From NCBI GenBank assembly GCA_965222835.1, contig CBDCUQ010000004.1, positions 1,540,218 to 1,604,217 of the forward strand: a stretch of 64,000 nt of DNA. Reading direction: 5' to 3'. Under the pieces are notes generated by a model that ran no database searches, had not been told where the DNA came from, and saw only the letters and a list, made by a program, of their open reading frames with translations. A program made the position numbers and the translations under genes. The DNA is from CBDCUQ01 sp965222835 (GTDB lineage: Bacteria > Pseudomonadota > Alphaproteobacteria > Rhizobiales > Hyphomicrobiaceae). Shown here piece after piece: positions 45,135-53,938 of the stretch; the stretch's first letter is position 1, and every line of letters starts with the position of its first letter.

Positions 45135-46199
45135 CTAAGCCGCGCGGCGGCCCAGGAGCCGGTCGATCGTGTTCAGAGCGGCGAATGGAAGGCCCGACAT
45201 CAGTACCTTGACATAACGCATGTCCTGGAAGTCCCCGTTGAGCGATAGCCTCGGCAGGGATGTCAGGTATTCGGCGTGGTGCGCATGGATCAGCCCTTTG
45301 CGGGTTGTCACGGCCGTACGCAGACCAAGTTCCCGCGCAATCTGAAACTCGCGGGGCCCCGCGCTGCCTGCATCGCCATAGGGATAGCTGAAGTGCCGAC
45401 AGGGCCGTCCGAATTCCTCCTCAAGACGGCGGACGCTTTCTGCCATTTCGGTGCGGGCCTCGGCCTCGTCCAACTTGGCCAACGCAAGATGATTGCAGGT
45501 GTGCGCCCCGATGGTCACGAGCGGGTCGTCCGCGAGCTTCCGCAGATCGTCCCATCCCATGACAATCTGTGACCCGAGCCACTGCGGGTCATGCCCGGCT
45601 TGTCGCGAGATTTCCGCGACACGGGCGCGTGCCTCGCGCTCCGGCATTCTCCTCAACCACCTATAGATATCGTGAAAGGCTTGCCACTTGCCCTCGACGG
45701 TCGAGAGATCGAAGCGTCGCTCGTTGCCATTCATGACGACCGTCATCTCGTCGGCCTTCGCGAGACTGACTTCGAGATTAAGCCACCACAGATCGGCAGT
45801 GCCATCGGGATAGTTCGATGGCACATAGAGCGTGAACGGTGCGTCATACTTGCGGAAGATCGGGAGCGCGTAGTCGCGATTGTCGATATATCCGTCATCG
45901 AATGTGAAGCACGCGAAAGGGGGGGTGTCTTCCTTTTGCTCGATGCGGTCAGCGGCTTCATCGAGGGATACGATGTCGAAACCAGATTCGAGCGTGGTGC
46001 TGATTACCTCGTCAAGGAATGCGGGTGTGATTTTTAGGATGCGATTAGGCTCGAACGCCTTCGGCTCGGCGGGCAGGACATGATGCAACATGAAAATGAT
46101 GCCGCGCCCGCGCGTGACTGGCTCGAGGAGCCGGCTGGCTCCGGAGTAATGCATCGCGGAAAGCGCCGCCTTCAGAAGTTGTGTCGATTTTTGACTCAT
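45135..46199 (-). CDS. Polysaccharide deacetylase family protein
   Basis: A 354-aa NodB-homology protein. FTFDDGYIDN holds the catalytic base and metal Asp, IGAHTCNHLAL the metal histidines of the H-x-x-x-H motif, and FSYPYGDAGS the substrate-binding RYP/YPYG block. HHVLPAEP near the N-terminus is typical. It would remove acetyl groups from GlcNAc-type residues of an exopolysaccharide. It is the first gene of the second polysaccharide locus and differs clearly from the HDVD-type domains at the left end of the window. Confidence 0.87.
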   Translation of the reverse strand: MSQKSTQLLKAALSAMHYSGASRLLEPVTRGRGIIFMLHHVLPAEPKAFEPNRILKITPAFLDEVISTTLESGFDIVSLDEAADRIEQKEDTPPFACFTFDDGYIDNRDYALPIFRKYDAPFTLYVPSNYPDGTADLWWLNLEVSLAKADEMTVVMNGNERRFDLSTVEGKWQAFHDIYRWLRRMPEREARARVAEISRQAGHDPQWLGSQIVMGWDDLRKLADDPLVTIGAHTCNHLALAKLDEAEARTEMAESVRRLEEEFGRPCRHFSYPYGDAGSAGPREFQIARELGLRTAVTTRKGLIHAHHAEYLTSLPRLSLNGDFQDMRYVKVLMSGLPFAALNTIDRLLGRRAA

Positions 46200-46373
46200 G
46201 TCTCTATCGCACCGGCATTATCCGGGCCGGGGCGCAACTGTGCTCAACTCCGCAGCCTCTCGAGCTGACCCCATCACTCAGTGGTCCCAATGACCCGAGG
46301 GTGCAAAAAAGTGTGCGTTCCCGGTCCACGCTGGTAGTTATCTACGAAATTTGGGTTAACGAATAGCCGCCAC

Positions 46374-48695
46374 CTACTGACGGGGGGCTTTTCTGACGAA
46401 CTTCTGGAAGCGCTCCAGGGGCAGGCCGCCGAGGGGCGCCCTTGTGGCGGTCCGGATGTAGCGGAAGATATCAATATCGGTGACCTCGAAGCCCAGAACC
46501 GTATTCGGGCTTTCGCCATGAGTGAGTCGCTGCTGTTGCTCGTCGCGCACGATCATGACGGCATCGAACCTGCCTTCGATGGCCTCGAACAATGATCTAG
46601 CCTCTGCATGGCGGCCCATAACAACGATCTGGTCATAAGTCTCATCGAGCGCATCGAGCACAAGATTAATGTGGTCGGCATCGATCCCGCCGCCGCCGTT
46701 GTCGCGGGCCTTGCCCGAGGGAATGACATGGATACTGCTACCTGGTGCGCACGTAACGACGTCTTGGAATTTTGCGGAGCCGTCGAAGAGCCCGGTCAGG
46801 CCCACCGGACTGGTCATGCCCAGCTTTTGACCCAGCCCGTCGCCCTTGAAGCTCCAATCGATGAGGATCACGCTACGATCCACCGCGGCCAGCGCCTTTG
46901 CAAGGGCAAGACCTTCTACTTCGGCGCTCAATTCCTCGGCCTCGCTGGTCACCAGCGTGCGCACGCCCAAAGATCCTGCGGACTTTGACAGGATCTTTCC
47001 AGCAATCTCACCGATTGATGTCTTCGGCATAGCTGACGCTGGCCCTGCCACTTCCGGGGTTGCCTCATCTGGCATCGCTATTAGTCCGTCTGAGGAAACG
47101 GGGGCATCCGCCGCTTCCCATAAAGCCTCGGATGAAACGCTTGCTACAGGCGGGTGTACTGGCATTGCAGCAGCGGGTGTTACGTTCGGTGGGTCGGCCA
47201 TCGGCGCCATTTGCGGCTCGAAAGACGGCTCATCCCGGATGTGTTGAGTGACCTCGCGCGCGGTCGTGCGTGCATGCGGCTGGGGCTCTGCCGAACGCCG
47301 GGCACCGGCAAGTAGACCGCGGGTGATTGTTCCCACCAGCCCGAACAGGAATACGGCCGTCATAACAAGAGCGGATAAGGGTACCTTTTTGGGGAACACC
47401 GGCACGCTTGACGGGCTCGCCCGGGTGATGACCTGCACCTCGACGGGGACGGCACGACTGTCGTCGCTCAACCGGTTCGCCTCGAATTGTGCCTGCAGTC
47501 TTATGAGTTCGGCGCGCTTGGTCTTGGCGTCGTTTTCAAGCTCTCTCAGTTTGACTTCGTCTGGACTGGCCTTGACGATCCGCGCCTTGATCTGGGTAAG
47601 ACTTCTTTCAATGCTCTCCTCGCGCAGCTTGGCCACTTTGGCCTCTTTGTCGAGGCTTTGCACGACCTTGTTAATCTCGGCGCGGATCTGCCTCTTAAGG
47701 CCGGAAAGGTCGGCGTTGAGCTGGCGCATGCGGGGATGACCAGGCAAGAGCGTGGCAGAAAGCTCAGAGATTTGCCGCTCGGCGCGTACGCGCTGCTGCA
47801 CGAGATTCTGAATGAGCGGCGATTTCTGCACGTCCGGCAAAGCGTCGGCGCTGCCGGACGTCAGCATCTCGCGAGCGGAATTCTTGCGGGCTTCGGCTTC
47901 GCTGCGGGCGACTTGGGCTTTCGAAAGCTCAGCCGTTAATTCCGCCAGCTGTTGCTCGTTGAGACCGGTCGACTGCTGACCGCCTTTGAAGATGTTGGCT
48001 TTGCCGCGAAATTTTTCGACAGCCTTTTCGGCGTCCGAGACTTCCCGCTTGAGGGACTCGATCTTCGGAATGAGCGCTTTTTGAACCTCATCCGTTTCCG
48101 CCACGCTGCGGTAGGCCAGCAGCGTTCGATAGTGGTCCACCAATCCGTTGGCCGTGTTGGCCGCGAGCTCAGGATCGCTCGACGAGAAGCGAATGCTGAT
48201 CACACGGCTGTCTCGGGCCGGATAGACCTCGAGCCGGTCGTAGAAGGCGCGCAGTGTGCGGTCCTCGTCGGTTTCATTGGGCCTGGGGGCGCCGATACCG
48301 GCCATGCGCAAGAGCCCTGAAATCTTGTCCGGTGCGCCAAGAGCGCCGTTGAACTCTACCCGGTCCTGGAGTTTGAGATCCTGGGCAATTTGAAGTGCGA
48401 GATCGCGCGATTGAAGAGCGCGGACGTGGGTGTTGACCGCTTCCTTATCCATCCGTACGGCGACGGCTTCCGACGACTGGCCGCCGCGTCGTGGATCCAA
48501 TTTCGAGGCGCCTTTGGCCGAGACGGTGATCTGGGCCTCCGACTGATAGCGTGGCGCCATCATGGACAGGACGCCGAATGTGATGAGACCGGCAACGGCC
48601 GTCCACACGAAGAGGCGGGGCAGGCGCTTCATCACCGCGCGTAGGATTTCGGTGATATCGATGCGATCAGGTGAGGCGTAAACGTCGGCGCGCAT
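46374..48695 (-). CDS. ExoP/GumC-type polysaccharide co-polymerase with degenerate kinase domain
   Basis: A 773-aa inner-membrane protein. A Wzz domain starts with a membrane segment near 35-52, continues with coiled coils (about 210-410), and closes with a second membrane segment near 435-455. A Pro/Ala-rich linker leads to a kinase-like C-terminus. There the Walker A position reads VTSEAEELSAEVEGLALAKA, without the P-loop lysine; Walker A' is ILIDWSFKG and the Walker B site is QIVVMGRHAE. No Tyr cluster ends the protein. It probably regulates chain length without kinase activity. It is divergent from the Wza gene. Confidence 0.8.
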   Translation of the reverse strand: MRADVYASPDRIDITEILRAVMKRLPRLFVWTAVAGLITFGVLSMMAPRYQSEAQITVSAKGASKLDPRRGGQSSEAVAVRMDKEAVNTHVRALQSRDLALQIAQDLKLQDRVEFNGALGAPDKISGLLRMAGIGAPRPNETDEDRTLRAFYDRLEVYPARDSRVISIRFSSSDPELAANTANGLVDHYRTLLAYRSVAETDEVQKALIPKIESLKREVSDAEKAVEKFRGKANIFKGGQQSTGLNEQQLAELTAELSKAQVARSEAEARKNSAREMLTSGSADALPDVQKSPLIQNLVQQRVRAERQISELSATLLPGHPRMRQLNADLSGLKRQIRAEINKVVQSLDKEAKVAKLREESIERSLTQIKARIVKASPDEVKLRELENDAKTKRAELIRLQAQFEANRLSDDSRAVPVEVQVITRASPSSVPVFPKKVPLSALVMTAVFLFGLVGTITRGLLAGARRSAEPQPHARTTAREVTQHIRDEPSFEPQMAPMADPPNVTPAAAMPVHPPVASVSSEALWEAADAPVSSDGLIAMPDEATPEVAGPASAMPKTSIGEIAGKILSKSAGSLGVRTLVTSEAEELSAEVEGLALAKALAAVDRSVILIDWSFKGDGLGQKLGMTSPVGLTGLFDGSAKFQDVVTCAPGSSIHVIPSGKARDNGGGGIDADHINLVLDALDETYDQIVVMGRHAEARSLFEAIEGRFDAVMIVRDEQQQRLTHGESPNTVLGFEVTDIDIFRYIRTATRAPLGGLPLERFQKFVRKAPRQ

Positions 48696-48855
48696 GGTTC
48701 AGGCTCTGACAGGGGGTTAACGAGCGACTTGGATTAGAACGGAAGCCGGTAAGTATTCCCTTAATTGTCCTCGAATGGACCATGCACTTAGCCTTTCTTA
48801 ACGACTGTACCGTAGAACGGGCCTAAGTTGATAAGCACTGCTGGAAGCCTGTTCG

Positions 48856-49566
48856 ATGTCGTTGTGCCCGGTTCGCAGGGGAATTCTTGCTGTTTGCGCG
48901 GCCGCGCTGACGCTGCTCTCGGGTTGTGCAGCAGGGCCCAAGTTGGCGGCAATCGACGCGGCCTTGTTTGGCGCCGGCTATCGGGTTGCAGATGCCGCCG
49001 TTTTCGTCGAGCCTGCTCCGGAAGTGGTTGAGACGGTGTCCTGGGGCGAGCCGGAGGTTTATCCGGCCGTTTACAGCGCCCAGCCTGACGCGATTTCAGG
49101 TCCCCTTGAGCGCTACCTTCTTGATACCGGCGACCGGCTCCGGGTGTTTGTTTATGGACAGCCGAACCTCTCACGCGCCTACACTGTAGATCATGACGGA
49201 CGCATCACGGTCCCGCTTATCGGTAACGTCGACGCTCGTGGGCGCACGACGCACCAGCTTGAGCGCCTCATAACCCGGCGTCTCGGCTCGGAATTCGTGC
49301 GCGATCCGCACGTCACTGTCGACATCCTACAAAACCGGCCGTTCTTCATTCTGGGTGAGGTGAAGAATGCCGGGCAGTATCCCTATGTGTCAGGCATGTC
49401 GGTGCTTACCGCAGTGGCGATTGCTGGTGGCTTTTCCGAACGCGCGAACACCCGCTCCTTCCGCATTACACGCCGCGTTGACGGTATGATTGACGTTATC
49501 GAAGCACCTTCCGATTACGTCGTTCAACCCGGCGATACAGTCGAGGTGCACGAGCGCTTCTTCTGA
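48856..49566 (+). CDS. Polysaccharide export outer-membrane lipoprotein (Wza/ExoF type)
   Basis: A 236-aa protein. The lipoprotein signal ends LTLLSGC, with Cys as lipidation site. DTGDRLRVFVYGQPNLSRAY is the polysaccharide export domain and FILGEVKNAGQYPYVSGMSV the following SLBB domain. It forms the secretin-like outer-membrane export channel with the co-polymerase encoded divergently upstream. GT4 and initiating transferase genes follow on the same strand. Confidence 0.92.
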   Translation: MSLCPVRRGILAVCAAALTLLSGCAAGPKLAAIDAALFGAGYRVADAAVFVEPAPEVVETVSWGEPEVYPAVYSAQPDAISGPLERYLLDTGDRLRVFVYGQPNLSRAYTVDHDGRITVPLIGNVDARGRTTHQLERLITRRLGSEFVRDPHVTVDILQNRPFFILGEVKNAGQYPYVSGMSVLTAVAIAGGFSERANTRSFRITRRVDGMIDVIEAPSDYVVQPGDTVEVHERFF

Positions 49567-49593
49567 TCGGTGGCGCCTCGAGGAGCCAACGCA

Positions 49594-50718
49594 TTGGCCA
49601 AGACTTTCCGAATTCTGCATTGCATGCGTGCGCCCGTGGGCGGGCTTTTTCGTCACGTCCTGGACTTGGCCGGCGAACAGGCCGCCCGCGGACATGAGGT
49701 GGGCATTCTGGCGGATGCCAACGCGAGAGACCGGCTGACCGATGAGCGCTTCGCAGCCATCGAGCCCAAACTGAAGCTGGGTCTGCATCGGGCCCCGATG
49801 AGCCGAAATCCCGGGATCGGCGACATTATGACGGCGCGGCTCACAGCGCGGCTTGCCACGCAGACGGGTGCCAATATTCTTCACGGGCACGGGGCGAAGG
49901 GCGGTGCTTATGCGAGGCTAGCGGCGCGCCTGCTCAAAATAATGAAGGGCGGTGTCACCTGTTTTTACACGCCGCATGGCGGCAGCCTCCACTATCAACC
50001 GGGGACGCTTTCCGGCACCATCTTTCTTCGCCTCGAGAAGCTTCTCGCCCGATCTACGGACGGGCTGATCTTTGAGAGTGCTTACGCACACGGCATTTAC
50101 GGGGAGCGCATTGGCTTCAAGGGCGTTGAGGCCCGGGTGATACCGAACGGCCTGTTGCCGTTCGATTTTGCACGCCACGAGCCCGTACCCGACGCAGCGG
50201 ACGTTTTGTTTATCGGCGAGTTGCGCGCACTCAAGGGTGTCGATGTTCTCCTGGAGGCGCTGAAGGGTCTCAATACCAGGCGTCCCGCAACTGCGGTCAT
50301 CGTGGGTGCGGGCCCCGAGGCAGATCAGTTCAAGGCAATGGCACAGCAGCTCGGACTTGGCGAGCGTGTGACGTTTCCCGGCGCCATGCCGGCGGCCACA
50401 GCCTTTCCTCTGGGCCGCAGTCTGGCCGTTCCGTCGCGCGCAGAGAGCTTTCCTTACATCGTGTTAGAAGCGGGGGCTGCCGGAATTCCCCTTGTCGCGA
50501 CGAATGTCGGCGGCATTCCCGAGATCGTTGCAGATACCGATTTGGTCGCGCCGGGTGATGTCAACCAGCTTGCTGACGCGCTCAAGGCTGTAATTGCCGA
50601 TCCGGCAGCTGCGCAGGCCCGCGCTTCACGCCTCAGGGATCGCGTTAAGACGCTGTTTACCGTCGAGGCGATGACCGACGCGGTTCTCGCATTCTATGCG
50701 GCGAAAGCATCGCGTTAA
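49594..50718 (+). CDS. Glycosyltransferase family 4
   Basis: A GT-B fold enzyme of about 374 aa. The N-terminal acceptor domain starts FRILHCMRAPVGGLFRHVLD. The C-terminal donor domain has FIGELRALKGVDVLLEAL and the ESFPYIVLEAGAAGIPLVATNVGGIPE block, with the E-x7-E nucleotide-sugar motif. I chose a TTG start because GAGGAG lies eight bases before it; a GTG at 49570 is also open. It adds a sugar to the lipid-linked repeat unit in the cytoplasm. Confidence 0.9.
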   Translation: MAKTFRILHCMRAPVGGLFRHVLDLAGEQAARGHEVGILADANARDRLTDERFAAIEPKLKLGLHRAPMSRNPGIGDIMTARLTARLATQTGANILHGHGAKGGAYARLAARLLKIMKGGVTCFYTPHGGSLHYQPGTLSGTIFLRLEKLLARSTDGLIFESAYAHGIYGERIGFKGVEARVIPNGLLPFDFARHEPVPDAADVLFIGELRALKGVDVLLEALKGLNTRRPATAVIVGAGPEADQFKAMAQQLGLGERVTFPGAMPAATAFPLGRSLAVPSRAESFPYIVLEAGAAGIPLVATNVGGIPEIVADTDLVAPGDVNQLADALKAVIADPAAAQARASRLRDRVKTLFTVEAMTDAVLAFYAAKASR

Positions 50719-50817
50719 GACAACCTTAACCGCATTAACGAGTTGTCGCTCGTACTCACCGCTCGCTCACGCGTTTTGGCATGCCTACTGCTTCGCTCCG
50801 AAGCACTTCGAACTACC

Positions 50818-52335
50818 ATGCCACCTCAACAGAACGTGACAATGACGCCAGCGACGACATTCAACTCCTTCAAACCCGATATCCCGGTGCCGCCGCTTGC
50901 CGATCAGCGGCATTTGGACAAGGCAAGTTTCATAACACCAAGTGTGCTGAAGGGCTTTGCGCGCGTGATGGATCTCATCCTCACCGGGCTGCTTGGGTGG
51001 GTGATCGCCACTCTCTACGTGGATGAGCCTTCTGTTGCTACGAACGCCGCCTATCTCACTGCAATTATGGGCACTGCGCTCGCCACAATGGTTCTGCTGC
51101 AGGCGCTCCGCGTTTACGATGCCCTCACCTTCTCCTCCATTCTCAAGCTGCTGCCGCGTGTCGTCCTCGGATGGTCGCTCGCCTTCGGCCTCCTGATTGC
51201 GGTGATGTTCTTCCTGAAAGCCGGACCGGTGTTGTCCCGCGGCTGGATGTTGCTCTGGTTCTCGACTGGACTTGGTGCCCTCGTCGCCGTGCGCCTCGTG
51301 CTCGCTTCCTTTGTCCGCCGCTGGGCGGCGAAGGGCCGCCTCAATCGCCGGGCCATCATCTTTGGTGCGGGCGAGTTAACTGATGACATCATCCGTCAGC
51401 TCGAGTCCGATTCTGATACGGACATCCGCATTGCCGGTATTTTCGATGACCGGGGAACCGATCGCCTTACTTCCGAGACGCACGGCTACCCGCACCTCGG
51501 AACGCTTAACGACCTTGTCGCCTTCTGCCGCGACACGCGCGTCGATCTCATTATCGTGACGCTGCCGGTCGCAGCTGAAGCCCGTTTCGTCGACGTGATG
51601 CGTCAGCTCTCGCTGCTGCCCGCCGACGTCAAGCTTCCTGCCGCGGCCACCCAGATCCGCTTCCCAGCCCGCACGTACAGCCACGTGGGTCCGGTGGCCA
51701 TGATCGATATTGCGGACAAGCCAATTGCCGGCTGGGGCACGATTGCGAAATGGCTTTTCGACAAGGTCATTGCAACAGCGGCTTTGATCGCGCTGGCTCC
51801 CGTGATGGCGGCGGTTGCTGTCGCCATCCGCCTCGACAGCAAGGGACCCGTTATCTTTCGGCAGAAGCGCTACGGCTTTAACAACGAGCTGATCGAAGTC
51901 TTCAAGTTCCGCTCGATGTACACCGACCGCTGCGATGCCGCTGCCGCCAAACTCGTGACTAAGGACGACGCGCGGGTAACGCCGGTTGGCCGTTTCATCC
52001 GCAAGACGAGCCTGGACGAGCTGCCTCAGCTCTTCAATGTTCTGATGGGTAATCTGTCGCTTGTCGGTCCGCGGCCGCATGCGTTGCAGGCCAAAGCGGA
52101 AGACCGGCTCTACGACGACGTCGTCGACGGCTATTTCGCGCGCCACAAAGTGAAGCCGGGCATTACCGGCTGGGCACAGATCAATGGCTGGCGCGGGGAA
52201 ACCGACACGGCCGAGAAAATTGAGAAACGTGTCGAGCATGACCTCTATTACATCGAGAACTGGTCGCTGCTGCTCGATCTCTACATTCTGGCGAAGACGC
52301 CCCAGTCTCTGTTGAAGTCAGATAACGCCTACTGA
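50818..52335 (+). CDS. Undecaprenyl-phosphate sugar phosphotransferase (WcaJ/ExoY type)
   Basis: About 505 aa. Four N-terminal membrane segments and a CoA-binding-like domain (RAIIFGAGELTDDIIRQL) precede the C-terminal catalytic domain. That domain has a membrane-dipping helix, then KGPVIFRQKRYGFNNELIEV, FKFRSM, RKTSLDELPQLFNVLMGNLS and GPRPHA, all typical of the initiating sugar-1-phosphate transferases. It loads the first sugar phosphate onto undecaprenyl phosphate, starting repeat-unit assembly. The start is uncertain, since a TTG 25 codons upstream is also open. Confidence 0.93.
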   Translation: MPPQQNVTMTPATTFNSFKPDIPVPPLADQRHLDKASFITPSVLKGFARVMDLILTGLLGWVIATLYVDEPSVATNAAYLTAIMGTALATMVLLQALRVYDALTFSSILKLLPRVVLGWSLAFGLLIAVMFFLKAGPVLSRGWMLLWFSTGLGALVAVRLVLASFVRRWAAKGRLNRRAIIFGAGELTDDIIRQLESDSDTDIRIAGIFDDRGTDRLTSETHGYPHLGTLNDLVAFCRDTRVDLIIVTLPVAAEARFVDVMRQLSLLPADVKLPAAATQIRFPARTYSHVGPVAMIDIADKPIAGWGTIAKWLFDKVIATAALIALAPVMAAVAVAIRLDSKGPVIFRQKRYGFNNELIEVFKFRSMYTDRCDAAAAKLVTKDDARVTPVGRFIRKTSLDELPQLFNVLMGNLSLVGPRPHALQAKAEDRLYDDVVDGYFARHKVKPGITGWAQINGWRGETDTAEKIEKRVEHDLYYIENWSLLLDLYILAKTPQSLLKSDNAY

Positions 52336-52548
52336 CGCCACGACGACCTACCGCTGCGCCTCCCTGGCGGTGCATCTTGACCCCGCACGATTCCTCCCAT
52401 GCCGGGTCAAGACGCGCCGCTTCTTTTTGGGACACGACGGCGCCTTGGAAGGGGGCCATCAGGCCGCCATAACCCAAGGAAAACCCGCGCAAACCGGCCC
52501 AGCCCTTGCATTGAACTCTGTATTCGATCCCGTGGACTTTCCACACGT

Positions 52549-53820
52549 ATGCAGAGGCATAAGTTGGCACACGCTGCAGCATTCTCAAGCTTCACACCGG
52601 CGCACACGGGTTATGTAGCCGGTGCCCGCAAGAGCTTTGTGCATGCTGCCTCGCTGGCCCTCGTCTGGCTCACAGTGGCGCTCTCCGGCATCGTGTTTTC
52701 CGAACCGGCACCGGTCGATGCATTGGCCATGGGGCTGGTCCTGCTGCTCCCGGTCGTTGGGCTGGTTGCCATAACGCCGGCACTCTTGACGTATCTTTCG
52801 TTGTGGCTGGTGGCGTCCGCGGGGGCCTTCCTCGCCGCCACGCATTCGCACAATCTTGTGGGGTCCGCCACACACACCGGCGTCTCGCTTTATCTCTACC
52901 TCTTCTCCTTCGTCTTTGCGGCGTTCATTGCCTGTAAGCCGGTCCAGCATACGCGGCTTGTCCTCAACGCTTGGATGGTTGCGGCCCTGATCGCAGCTGG
53001 CGCAGGTCTAGCCGGCTATTTTGATCTCGTGCCCGGCGCCTATGATCTCTTCACAAAGTACGGGCGGGTCAGCGGCACCTTCAAGGACCCCAACGTGTTC
53101 GGTCCGTTCGTGGTGCCGGCGTTTCTCTATGCGCTGCATCTTGCTCTTAACCAGCCCGCGCGCCGTGCTTTTCTTTCGCTTGGTGCTGCCGGCCTCCTCG
53201 GGCTCGCGGTGCTCGTAAGCTTCTCGCGCGGGGCCTGGGTCAATCTCGCGATCGCGCTTGCCGTATATGGCTACCTCGCGTTCGTCCTCGCCCCCACGCA
53301 TTCCCAGCGCGCGCGCATCATCGGACTGATGATGACCGGCGCCATCGTGTTGGCCGGGGTCATTGCCGTTGCGCTCCAGGACGAGAAGATTGCAGGCCTT
53401 TTCGCCGAACGCGCCAACGTCACACAGAGCTACGATGTCGGCCCCAATGGCCGTTTCGGCGGACAGGCAAAGGCTTTCGATCTGATCCTCGATAAGCCGT
53501 TTGGGATCGGTGCTATGCAATTCGCTCCCGAGTACCATCATGAGGAGCCCCATAACGTCTATCTGAATATGCTGCTCAACGCGGGCTGGCTCGGTGGCGG
53601 GATGTACTGGGTCATGGTGGGGCTCACGCTGATCCTTGGTGCCCGCCAGGTCCTTATCAACACACCGATGCGGCCCTTGTTCCTCATTGCCTATGCAGCC
53701 TTTTTCGCCACCGCCGTTGAGGGCCTGATCGTGGATACCGATCACTGGCGCAGCTTCTACATGCTGATGGCGATGATCTGGGGCGCGATGTGTGCGCCCG
53801 CACGTTCCTGCGACGCCTGA
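52549..53820 (+). CDS. O-antigen polymerase/ligase-like membrane protein
   Basis: A 423-aa protein with about ten hydrophobic segments. Family motifs are KYGRVSGTFKDPNVFGPFVV, then LVSFSRGAWVNLAIAL and EEPHNVYLNMLLNAGWLGG, the last matching the HN-x-YL motif of the Wzy/WaaL group. It likely polymerises the repeat units in the periplasm. The frame extends 50 codons upstream through an unlikely Arg/Pro-rich stretch, so the ATG at 52549 is preferred. Last gene of the second polysaccharide locus. Confidence 0.85.
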   Translation: MQRHKLAHAAAFSSFTPAHTGYVAGARKSFVHAASLALVWLTVALSGIVFSEPAPVDALAMGLVLLLPVVGLVAITPALLTYLSLWLVASAGAFLAATHSHNLVGSATHTGVSLYLYLFSFVFAAFIACKPVQHTRLVLNAWMVAALIAAGAGLAGYFDLVPGAYDLFTKYGRVSGTFKDPNVFGPFVVPAFLYALHLALNQPARRAFLSLGAAGLLGLAVLVSFSRGAWVNLAIALAVYGYLAFVLAPTHSQRARIIGLMMTGAIVLAGVIAVALQDEKIAGLFAERANVTQSYDVGPNGRFGGQAKAFDLILDKPFGIGAMQFAPEYHHEEPHNVYLNMLLNAGWLGGGMYWVMVGLTLILGARQVLINTPMRPLFLIAYAAFFATAVEGLIVDTDHWRSFYMLMAMIWGAMCAPARSCDA

Positions 53821-53859
53821 TCCCTGCGACAACGACGCGGGCCTTACCATCAGAATCCA

Positions 53860-53873
53860 TTGACCTCAGTCAA
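53860..53873. promoter_or_regulatory. FNR/FixK-type palindrome upstream of hemN
   Basis: TTGACCTCAGTCAA is a perfect inverted repeat with a four-base spacer, one base per half-site from the FNR/FixK consensus TTGAT-N4-ATCAA. It ends 65 bases before the hemN start codon, a plausible activator position. Oxygen-responsive control of hemN is established in relatives; here it is inferred. Confidence 0.7.
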
Positions 53874-53938
53874 GTTCCTGTTCGCACCCTCTTCATACCC
53901 TCCCGTTCGCTGACGCCACCGGCGACCGAGGGATCGAC

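Noticed and set aside
51376..52239. Minus-strand 287-codon frame opposite the initiating sugar transferase
   Set aside because: Antisense shadow of a clear WcaJ/ExoY-type gene.
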